Shown: piece by piece, positions 58,716 to 64,000 of the stretch
Layout: each line of letters begins with the position of its first letter
Position numbering within the stretch: position 1 is the stretch's first letter
From: Aurantiacibacter spongiae
Lineage (GTDB): Bacteria; Pseudomonadota; Alphaproteobacteria; Sphingomonadales; Sphingomonadaceae
Assembly: GCF_003815535.1 (NCBI RefSeq)
Contig: NZ_RPFZ01000001.1
Coordinates: 1,178,001 to 1,242,000 of the forward strand
Direction: 5' to 3'
Length of the DNA: 64,000 nt
Notes under the pieces: generated by a model
The model's database searches: none
The model's input: the letters and a program-made list of their open reading frames with translations, nothing else
Told to the model about the DNA's origin: nothing
Translations under genes and position numbers: made by a program

Positions 58716-59288
58716 AGGGGTGGACGGGCCTCTTCTTCGCGTGTCGCGCCGGCCGAATCGCACATGCGACTCGCCCCGGCACAGGGAAATGTCTGGAGCG
58801 GTTCGAATCGCCGGACGCGAAAACAGCCGCAAGCGCGCGCACCCTGCCGGGATACCGCCGTTGCAGCCATGTCGTCGTGTCTCGCGCGAATGCCGGAGCT
58901 TCCGTTCCTGGACAGGCCCCCGCGTCAGGCCCGCCTTGCTCGAAGCTGTCCGGCGATGGCGGCGATATAGGGGGCGAAGGGCGATGGGTCAATGGGCGGC
59001 GGGGCGGATGGCGCAGCCATGTGCGACCTTTCCTACAGGCCCGGCCTGCATGCAGCACCTGTCGTCATGGTTTTGCAAAGTCTTCGCCCGTCATGCGACT
59101 CTCCGCGCTGTCGCCCGATCGCCCCGTTCGACAGGATTTCGACTCGCCGGGTGTCAACTTCGCTTTTCCCAGCGAGACGTGCGGAAATCTGCCATTCCGA
59201 TGGCGAAACCCCGGCTTGACGCGGTGTCAACTTCGTCAGCATCGCAGCGGCCTGAAATGCCGTTCAACGATAAGCACCGCATTGCTTT
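58716..59288. promoter_or_regulatory. rpoBC upstream region with tandem TTGACA elements
   Basis: About 570 bp without a convincing gene. GGTGTCAACTTCG occurs twice (59150-59162 and 59223-59235); on the minus strand, towards rpoB, each reads CGAAGTTGACACC with a consensus -35 element TTGACA. No good -10 partner stands out, so these are tentative tandem promoters for rpoBC with a leader of about 450-520 nt. Open frames in the region have unusual composition and no homology I recognise. Confidence 0.4.
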
Positions 59289-59336
59289 TCGATATTATCG
59301 ATTGACAATAAGACACGACTCGGCCATATCGATATT
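59289..59336 (+). promoter_or_regulatory. Promoter with repeated ATCGAT palindromes before the DUF2975/HTH genes
   Basis: TTGACA at 59302-59307 and CATATC at 59325-59330 with a 17-bp spacer form a good promoter. TCGATATT occurs at 59289-59296 and 59329-59336, exactly 40 bp apart; the second is part of the perfect palindrome ATATCGATAT (59326-59335) and the first is followed by ATTATCGATT. The sites flank the promoter, which suits autorepression by the HTH protein of this operon. Confidence 0.6.
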
Positions 59337-59362
59337 CGGTAAGTCAGACCAAGGAGATCGAT

Positions 59363-59494
59363 ATGAACCGCCTCGCCACCAATTCGCTCGCCGCGCTGGC
59401 CGCGATCGTCATCGCCGCGACGAGCTTCACTGCCGTCGTCACCGTTCCCGCGCCGCAAGCCGTGGCCGCGGTGCACATCCCGGCGCTGGCCTGA
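59363..59494 (+). CDS. Small exported peptide, 43 residues
   Basis: Short gene with AAGGAG six bases before the ATG at 59363. The product starts MNRLATNSLAALAAIVIAAT, a signal-peptide-like run, and ends VHIPALA after the PAPQAVA segment. It lies just downstream of the promoter at 59302 and 21 bp before the DUF2975 gene, so it is the first gene of that small operon. No similarity recognised; it could be a secreted peptide or a membrane-inserted regulator. Ribosome site, promoter and codon usage support its being real. Confidence 0.6.
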   Translation: MNRLATNSLAALAAIVIAATSFTAVVTVPAPQAVAAVHIPALA

Positions 59495-59515
59495 CCTCGG
59501 GAAGGGAGACACGCC

Positions 59516-60052
59516 ATGTCCGTCCGTCTCAACGATCCGTTGCTCACCGTGTCACGCATCGTCGTTCTCGTCATCCAGGTGTTGCTGGGTATCGCGGCGC
59601 TCGCGCTGACTGCCGCCATCCCCTTCGTGCTGTTCGGCAAATCGCTGATCGAGGCGGAGATCGACGAGGAGGCCGTCCCCCTGGTCGGCGCCTTCCCCTC
59701 GCTGCAGATTGCCGGGCTGATGCTTGCCGGCCTCGTCGTCGTCGTGCTGGCCTTCGTCTTCCTGCGGCATCTCGGCCGCATCATCGACACGGTGGGCGAT
59801 GGCGACCCCTTCGTGCCCGACAACGCGGATCGACTGCGGGCGATGGGCTGGCTGATGCTGGGCATCCAGATCGCCACCGTCGCCATGGTGCCGCTGATCG
59901 TGGCCGTGCAGCGCGCGTTCGAGGAAACCCGGCCGTCGATGGAAACCGACGTCGACCTGTCGGGCATCGTGCTCGTGCTCGTCCTGTTCATCCTCGCCCG
60001 CGTGTTCCGCCATGGCGCGGCGATGCGCGAAGACCTGGAAGGAACCGTGTGA
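59516..60052 (+). CDS. DUF2975 membrane protein
   Basis: 178 residues with four hydrophobic helices (VVLVIQVLLGIAALALTAAI, LMLAGLVVVVLAFVFL, LMLGIQIATVAMVPLIVAV, GIVLVLVLFILARVF). The conserved IIDTVGDGDPFVPDNADRLR loop is typical of DUF2975. The ATG follows GAAGGGAG. In many bacteria DUF2975 proteins are encoded directly before a small XRE/YozG-type regulator, as here, where the genes overlap (TGATG at 60050-60054). The pair probably forms a membrane-linked regulatory module; signal and targets are unknown. Confidence 0.85.
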   Translation: MSVRLNDPLLTVSRIVVLVIQVLLGIAALALTAAIPFVLFGKSLIEAEIDEEAVPLVGAFPSLQIAGLMLAGLVVVVLAFVFLRHLGRIIDTVGDGDPFVPDNADRLRAMGWLMLGIQIATVAMVPLIVAVQRAFEETRPSMETDVDLSGIVLVLVLFILARVFRHGAAMREDLEGTV

Positions 60053-60279
60053 TGGGCGCCGATACCGAAGGGAGCACCATCGTGGTCAGGCTCGACGACC
60101 TGCTGCACGAGCGCCGCATGACGCTGACCGAGCTGGCCGAGCGGGTCGGACTGACGCTCGCCAACCTGTCGATCCTCAAGACCGGCAAGGCCAGGGCGAT
60201 CCGCTTTTCCACACTCGAGGCGATCTGCCGCGAACTCGATTGCCAGCCGGGCGACCTGCTCGAATATGCGGCGAAATGA
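60052..60279 (+). CDS. Small XRE/YozG-type helix-turn-helix regulator
   Basis: 75 residues. Nearly the whole protein is one Cro/C1-type HTH: IVVRLDDLLHERRMTLTELA, then ERVGLTLANLSILKTGKARA (recognition region) and LEAICRELDCQPGDLLEY. It is translationally coupled to the DUF2975 gene. By analogy with other small single-domain regulators it probably controls its own promoter, where ATCGAT palindromes flank the -35/-10 elements at 59302-59330. Confidence 0.88.
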   Translation: MGADTEGSTIVVRLDDLLHERRMTLTELAERVGLTLANLSILKTGKARAIRFSTLEAICRELDCQPGDLLEYAAK

Positions 60280-60365
60280 GGGCGGGCTGCGTGCAAATCG
60301 CTTGCGCCGCCCCGCGAATGTGGCGATAATAAGGCCGCCAATCACGGCTGTGAGGAATCACGATC

Positions 60366-60620
60366 ATGAAGAAGATTGTTTTCGCCGCTCTCCCCCTCGC
60401 CCTGACGCTCGTCGCCTGCGACAGCGCGCCCGAGGAAGCCGCCACCACCGAACCGATGGCCGCCGAGACCGTCGCCCCCGCTCCGATGGCGTCCGATCCG
60501 GCCATGACCGATCCGGCCATGACCGAAGACGGTGCCATGACCGACGACACCATGACGGACGACGGCGCGATGACGGACGAGACCGCCACCGACACGCCCA
60601 CCACCGACGAGACGATGTAA
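60366..60620 (+). CDS. Small acidic repeat lipoprotein
   Basis: 84 residues. A lipobox LVAC closes the signal peptide (KKIVFAALPLALTLVAC). The mature part is almost only Ala, Met, Thr, Asp and Pro, with repeated units of the type DPAMT, DGAMTDD and TMTDDGAMTDE. This low-complexity acidic, methionine-rich tail has no enzymatic motif. It stands between the HTH gene and the rplJ leader, and its transcript is ended by the hairpin at 60647. Function unknown; similar short lipoproteins are common in Erythrobacteraceae. Confidence 0.75.
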   Translation: MKKIVFAALPLALTLVACDSAPEEAATTEPMAAETVAPAPMASDPAMTDPAMTEDGAMTDDTMTDDGAMTDETATDTPTTDETM

Positions 60621-60646
60621 GACACCTCGTTCGCATCGATACAGGG

Positions 60647-60673
60647 AAGGCCCGCCCGAGCGGCGGGCCTTTT
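60647..60673 (+). terminator. Rho-independent terminator
   Basis: AAGGCCCGCC and GGCGGGCCTT form a 10-bp stem with a short CGAGC loop, followed by TT. It ends the small lipoprotein transcript 27 bp after its stop codon. Confidence 0.85.
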
Positions 60674-60689
60674 CGCGTCCGGCGCCCCG

Positions 60690-60968
60690 CTGCGCTTGAC
60701 CTTTGGTTCCGGTCTGCTAGGGGCCGCAGCCGACCGCCCAGGCGGTCATCCGTCCGAGACAGCTGGTGCCTCCGATTTCGCGGGGGCTTAATTTCCGGCC
60801 TAGACGGGGAAAAGAGATTACCGGAACCGGCCCGTCCGCGTTCCCAAGTCACGCCAGACGGCGTGCTCCTTCCCCCATCAACGGACTCGCCCGCGCCGAC
60901 CTGTCGGCGCGGACAGACATGAGCCGGTCGCCCGGGCAATCCGGTCGGCCATAATGAAGGAGTACGGC
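60690..60968 (+). promoter_or_regulatory. rplJL promoter and untranslated leader (putative L10 leader)
   Basis: A TTGACC -35 element at 60696-60701 with TGCTAGGGG about 13-16 bases later is a likely promoter. The following 240 bases up to rplJ contain several stems (such as GCCGACCTGTCGGC at 60896) and no gene. Bacterial rplJL operons have a structured leader through which L10-L12 represses translation; the position and length fit, but the consensus fold was not verified. Confidence 0.5.
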
Positions 60969-61484
60969 ATGGATCGTTCGCAGAAATCCGAATCGGTCGC
61001 CCAGCTCAACGATGTCTTCAACCAGGTCGGCGTGGTGGTCGTCACCCGCAATCTGGGTCTCTCGGTGGACCAGTCCACCGCGCTGCGCGGGAAGATGCGT
61101 GAAGCCGGTGCAACCTACAAGGTCGCGAAGAACCGTCTCGCCAAGCTCGCCCTGAAGGACACCGACTACACCGGCATCGAGGAATACCTCACCGGTCCGG
61201 TCGGCCTCGCCTGGTCCGAAGACCCGGTTGCGGCCGCCAAGGCAGCTGTCGAATTCGCCAAGGATAACGACAGGCTGGAAATCGTCGGTGGCGCGATGGG
61301 CACGCAGGTGCTCGACGAAGCGGGGGTGAGGTCGCTGGCCTCGCTGCCCAGCCTCGACGAACTGCGCGGCAAGATCGTGGGCCTGGTCAACGCCCCGGCG
61401 ACGAAGATCGCCCAGGTGGTCAACGCCCCGGCAGCCAAGCTCGCCCGCGTGTTCGGTGCCTACGGCGCCAAGGACGCGGCGTAA
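60969..61484 (+). CDS. rplJ: 50S ribosomal protein L10
   Basis: 171 residues; AAGGAGTACGGC precedes the ATG at 60969. Conserved features are MDRSQKSESVAQLNDVF, the rRNA-binding stretch LRGKMREAGATYKVAKNRLA, YLTGPVGLAWSEDPV, and the C-terminal helix that anchors L7/L12 dimers (KIAQVVNAPAAKLARVFGAY). It is followed by rplL after 75 bp. Together they form the ribosomal stalk. rplK and rplA, usually upstream, are not in the window. Confidence 0.97.
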   Translation: MDRSQKSESVAQLNDVFNQVGVVVVTRNLGLSVDQSTALRGKMREAGATYKVAKNRLAKLALKDTDYTGIEEYLTGPVGLAWSEDPVAAAKAAVEFAKDNDRLEIVGGAMGTQVLDEAGVRSLASLPSLDELRGKIVGLVNAPATKIAQVVNAPAAKLARVFGAYGAKDAA

Positions 61485-61559
61485 GAGACGCTATTCGCAT
61501 TCGATACGAAACATACTGCGGGGCCGGTTCGCGCCCCGAAAAAACTGGAGTGATACATC

Positions 61560-61934
61560 ATGGCCGATATTGCCAAGCTTGTTGAAGAACTGTCGTCGCT
61601 GACCGTCATGGAAGCCGCCGAACTCGCCTCGAAGCTCGAGGAAGAGTGGGGCGTTTCCGCTGCCGCGGCCGTCGCCATGCCCGCCGCCGGCGGTGGCGGT
61701 GACGCCGCGCCCGCCGAAGAGAAGGACGAGTTCGACGTCGTCCTGACCGGCGATGGTGGCAAGAAGATCCAGGTCATCAAGGAAGTCCGCGCCATCACCG
61801 GCCTGGGCCTGACCGAAGCCAAGGCCCTGGTCGAAGGCGCGCCCAAGCCGCTCAAGGAAGGCGTGAACAAGGCCGAAGCCGAAGAGATCAAGGGCAAGAT
61901 CGAAGCCGCCGGCGGTACCGTCGAGCTTAAATAA
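61560..61934 (+). CDS. rplL: 50S ribosomal protein L7/L12
   Basis: 124 residues. The N-terminal dimerisation part ([20 protein letters not shown]), the Ala/Gly hinge ([17 protein letters not shown]) and the C-terminal factor-binding domain with [20 protein letters not shown] and [16 protein letters not shown] are all standard. The ribosome site GGAGTG lies before the ATG. Terminator-like hairpins follow at 61974. Confidence 0.98.
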   Translation: MADIAKLVEELSSLTVMEAAELASKLEEEWGVSAAAAVAMPAAGGGGDAAPAEEKDEFDVVLTGDGGKKIQVIKEVRAITGLGLTEAKALVEGAPKPLKEGVNKAEAEEIKGKIEAAGGTVELK

Positions 61935-61973
61935 GCCCCCACGCTTGCGCTTCGATCCACAACCGGATCACTA

Positions 61974-62007
61974 GGAAGGGCGGTGCCGCGAGGTGCCGCC
62001 CTTTCCT
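61974..62007 (+). terminator. Terminator of rplJL
   Basis: GGAAGGGCGG and CCGCCCTTTCC pair with one bulged T around TGCCGCGAGGTG, about 40 bp after the rplL stop. There is no long T-run beyond the stem's own TTT. Confidence 0.6.
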
Positions 62008-62024
62008 CGTCCTGGCCCACGGGC

Positions 62025-62060
62025 AAAAAAACAGGCGCCGCCCACGACGGGCGGCGCCTG
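62025..62060 (-). terminator. Rho-independent terminator of the entericidin-like gene
   Basis: On the minus strand CAGGCGCCGCCC and GGGCGGCGCCTG form a perfect 12-bp stem with a GTCGT loop, followed by TTTTTTT. It lies about 28 bp after the stop codon at 62088. Confidence 0.93.
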
Positions 62061-62087
62061 CTCTGTTCGATCATCTGAAAACGGGCG

Positions 62088-62222
62088 TCAGCAATTCCCT
62101 TCGACGCCGTCAGCGCAATCGCCGACCGATTCGACGTCGTCAGCGGCACCGCGGATGGTGTTGCAGGCCGGCAGAAGCACCATCGTGCTGCCCAGGACTA
62201 CCAGAGTGAGAACCTTCTTCAT
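62088..62222 (-). CDS. Entericidin-like small lipoprotein
   Basis: 44 residues (MKKVLTLVVLGSTMVLLPAC followed by NTIRGAADDVESVGDCADGV and EGNC). The hydrophobic signal ends in LPAC, and the CNTIRGAADDVESVG stretch is the entericidin A/B signature (CNTxxGxGxDxxxxG). The usual C-terminal AV is replaced by a short tail with two further cysteines (Cys36 and Cys44). Members are small outer-membrane lipoproteins linked to stationary phase or envelope stress. It has its own strong terminator downstream and is transcribed opposite to rplL. Confidence 0.85.
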   Translation of the reverse strand: MKKVLTLVVLGSTMVLLPACNTIRGAADDVESVGDCADGVEGNC

Positions 62223-62309
62223 GTTTTCGTCTCCCCGACCGCGGACACGCAACCGTGCCGCTTCAAGGCAACCAAAACGCTCTTTTCACACGAGAGTTCC
62301 GTCCGGTCG

Positions 62310-62855
62310 CTAGAGCCGCCAGTTCATCCGCGCGCCGATCATGTCTATTCCCGGGTTCTGCTCGCCATCGAAGATCTGGCCCTGACTGATATGCATCCAG
62401 TGCGCCTCCACGCTGGCCCGGTCCGTCAGGCGATACCCGACGCCGATTTCCGGTTCGAACAGGACGCGGCTGCCCAGGTCGGTACGGTATCCGGTTTCCG
62501 GGTTGACGCGGAATTCGGGCGCGTCGTGCACCACCATGCCGATGCCGGGACGTACGTAGACCGGGCCGTCGCCGATGGTCCAGGCAAGTCCGCCCCCGAC
62601 AAAGGAGGTGTAGCCATCCGTATTGAGGTTGCCCACGACGTAGGGCGCAGGCGAACCGATGAAATCCAGAGCGTCGATCCGCCCGAAGCGAATGCCGGCG
62701 GCAATGTCGAGCGTGCCGCTTTCCGTCGTGTCCAGCGTGAACGGCGTATCGACCGCATGGGCATAGACGCCGCCGAAGATCTCCTGCGCACTGGCGCTTG
62801 CGGGAACGGCGAGGGCGGCGATGGCTGCTAAAGCCCGAAGGATAACGTGTTTCAT
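62310..62855 (-). CDS. PagL-like acyloxyacyl hydrolase (lipid A 3-O-deacylase)
   Basis: 181 residues from the ATG at 62855 with signal peptide (VILRALAAIAALAVPASASA, then QEIFGG). The mature part is an eight-stranded barrel ending in MIGARMNWRL. The catalytic region EAHWMHISQGQIFDGEQNPG corresponds to the PagL His-x-Ser block (family form H-x-S-N), with Gln in place of the usual Asn; Glu before it may complete the triad. Expected role: removal of the 3-O acyl chain of lipid A in the outer membrane. It lies in the same direction as the lipoprotein genes on either side but shares no overlap with them. Confidence 0.8.
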   Translation of the reverse strand: MKHVILRALAAIAALAVPASASAQEIFGGVYAHAVDTPFTLDTTESGTLDIAAGIRFGRIDALDFIGSPAPYVVGNLNTDGYTSFVGGGLAWTIGDGPVYVRPGIGMVVHDAPEFRVNPETGYRTDLGSRVLFEPEIGVGYRLTDRASVEAHWMHISQGQIFDGEQNPGIDMIGARMNWRL

Positions 62856-62900
62856 GCCCGAGCCGCTAATCGCCGGCGGCTTTCGCATTGCTGACCGCGA

Positions 62901-63329
62901 TCAATCGACCCCCTCGGCGGCCGGGGCCGTCGCGCTGTGCGTCGGCGTCGGAGTTGGAGTCTGCTCTCCGGTCGGACGGGCAGATGCCGATGACCTGGAC
63001 GATGGCCCCGTTGTGGCGGCGCTCGTCGGCGGCGGTCCGGGTACCGGGGTGGCGGGCGGCGGTTCGGACGGGGCCGGTCGTGGTTGGCGGTCCGCGCTGA
63101 CATCGGCCTTGCCGGAGGAGGGATCGCGGTCCACCGGTTCGTTCACGCGAACACCGCTCGCATCCCCGGCACTCCCGGTATCCTCACCGCCAGCCATTTC
63201 CTGCGGACTGGCGGTCAGCACTTCGTCCACCGCGTCCGCATTCCCCGCTTTCTCGCCCCCGCACGCGCCAAGTCCCAGCGCGAGAAAGGCGGCGGAAGCA
63301 ATTGCGAGGCCCGGATGTCTGGTCGTCAT
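62901..63329 (-). CDS. Proline-rich lipoprotein of unknown function
   Basis: 142 residues. Signal peptide IASAAFLALGLGAC with lipobox LGAC, then a mature part rich in Glu, Ala, Gly and Asp (EKAGNADAVDEVLTAS...) and a C-terminal Pro/Ser/Thr-rich stretch (PAPSEPPPATPVPGPPP, TPTPTPTHSATAPAAEG). No domain is recognisable; such disordered tails are typical of lipoproteins that span or contact the cell wall. It starts 43 bp after the PagL-like gene's upstream side. Function unknown. Confidence 0.65.
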   Translation of the reverse strand: MTTRHPGLAIASAAFLALGLGACGGEKAGNADAVDEVLTASPQEMAGGEDTGSAGDASGVRVNEPVDRDPSSGKADVSADRQPRPAPSEPPPATPVPGPPPTSAATTGPSSRSSASARPTGEQTPTPTPTHSATAPAAEGVD

Positions 63330-63416
63330 GCCGGATGAAGCAAGCCGCGCACCCGATTGGTTCCCGCAGAGCTCTCTTTCCTACAGCGTCGCGAGCGCCT
63401 AACGCGCCTGCTTCGC

Positions 63417-64000
63417 GTGCGACCCGTTGCCCATCCCCCCACGCCCGGCTGGCGCACCGAGGCCGCGGAAACCTTCCGCCTGTCGTGGCCGCTGGCGCTC
63501 GCCAACCTGCTGCAGATGCTCACCTACGCCATCGACGTCATGTTCATCGCCCGGCTGGGAGCGGACGAACTGGCGGCGTCCAGCCTGGCGGTAGCCCTGT
63601 TCGGCCTGCTGACCTGGTCCCTCCAGGGTCTGACCGGGGCCGTCTCCCCCATCATGGCGGCGGAACTGGGTGCGCGGGCGCCGGCCTTGCGGCCCGTGCG
63701 TCGTTCGGTTCGGATGGCGATGTGGCTTGCGCTGGCGACCGGTGCGGTGGCCATGATCGTGTGCGCCTTCGCGGAAAGCCTGATGCTGCTGACCGGCCAG
63801 CCGCCCCGGATCGCCGCGCTGGCCGGCGACTACATGGACGTCCTGCTGCTCGCGCTGGGGCCGATGGTGATGGCAGGTGTTTTCCGGAATTTCGTCTCGA
63901 CGCTCGGGCGGCCCATCCTCGCCACGCTCATAACCGCCTCCGGCATAGGCGTGAACGCCGCGGCGAACTGGGCCTTCATTTTCGGCAATTGGGGCGCGCC
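63417..64000 (+). CDS. MATE-family efflux transporter (5' part, continues beyond window)
   Basis: At least 194 residues are visible before the window ends. The first membrane segment follows TEAAETFRLSWPLALANLLQ and the ATPGA-like loop DVMFIARLGADELAASSLAV is the typical MATE N-terminus. Further helices include MAMWLALATGAVAMIVCAFA and LLLALGPMVMAGVFRNFVST with the conserved LGRP segment. The start is uncertain: the GTG at 63417 is chosen, with a TTG at 63357 as alternative, and neither has a clear ribosome site. Substrates of the family are drugs or metabolites exchanged for Na+ or H+. Confidence 0.85.
   Translation, partial: MRPVAHPPTPGWRTEAAETFRLSWPLALANLLQMLTYAIDVMFIARLGADELAASSLAVALFGLLTWSLQGLTGAVSPIMAAELGARAPALRPVRRSVRMAMWLALATGAVAMIVCAFAESLMLLTGQPPRIAALAGDYMDVLLLALGPMVMAGVFRNFVSTLGRPILATLITASGIGVNAAANWAFIFGNWGA

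Noticed and set aside
59516-60279. DUF2975/HTH pair as toxin-antitoxin
   Set aside because: DUF2975 proteins are four-helix membrane proteins without toxin features; the pair is a common regulatory arrangement.

Overview
The window is high-GC, gene-dense alphaproteobacterial chromosome. A TonB-dependent receptor, entericidin-like and PagL-like envelope proteins, a full PutA, ftsEX with a zinc-ribbon/DUF3426 neighbour, rpoBC and rplJL, together with the style of the exopolysaccharide genes, point to Sphingomonadales, probably a marine member of the Erythrobacteraceae. This placement is an inference from gene content; no 16S gene is present.

Positions 1-24667 are mostly one Wzx/Wzy-type exopolysaccharide (EPS) locus. 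It encodes the polymer machinery (outer-membrane barrel, Wza-like export lipoprotein, Wzc-like tyrosine autokinase, Wzx flippase, Wzy-like polymerase), a priming phosphoglycosyltransferase, four GT4-type glycosyltransferases, a CapD/FlaA1 nucleotide-sugar dehydratase with a DegT aminotransferase, a formyltransferase-like protein with a PIG-L deacetylase, three unrelated sulfotransferases and a secreted PL1-like lyase. The predicted product is a sulfated EPS containing 4-amino (perhaps acylated) deoxysugars. Two LuxR/NarL-type regulators with degenerate receiver domains lie inside the locus. Closely similar inverted repeats (CTAYCC...GGTAG type) occur in front of its main transcription units.

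Positions 24746-34936 hold a Crp/Fnr-type regulator followed by nine translationally coupled genes: inositol-phosphate synthase, an HD-fold protein, a methyltransferase, a Gfo/Idh/MocA oxidoreductase, a zinc-ribbon/metallo-beta-lactamase-fold protein, a YcaO protein, an AP-endonuclease-2-type TIM barrel protein, a GT4 glycosyltransferase and a PIG-L deacetylase. A direct repeat containing the palindrome TGACATAGGTCA sits between the regulator and the operon. I know of no described pathway with this composition. It looks like biosynthesis of a modified glycosyl-cyclitol, with a YcaO enzyme and no visible precursor peptide, and is the best candidate here for an undescribed system.

Positions 34902-36901 carry a small xylan-type operon (esterase plus GH43 lipoprotein, the latter broken by one amber codon) behind an exact xyl-box palindrome. 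After tRNA-Leu(GAG) the window turns to core genes: DUF3426 protein, ftsE-ftsX-ydcF-plsC, an Nmad3-like protein, putA, dcd, a ZnuD-like TonB receptor, gltX, rpoC and rpoB (minus strand), a DUF2975/HTH pair, rplJ-rplL (plus strand, so separated from and opposite to rpoBC), small lipoproteins, a PagL-like enzyme and the start of a MATE transporter. No insertion sequence, integrase, CRISPR array or rRNA gene was seen.
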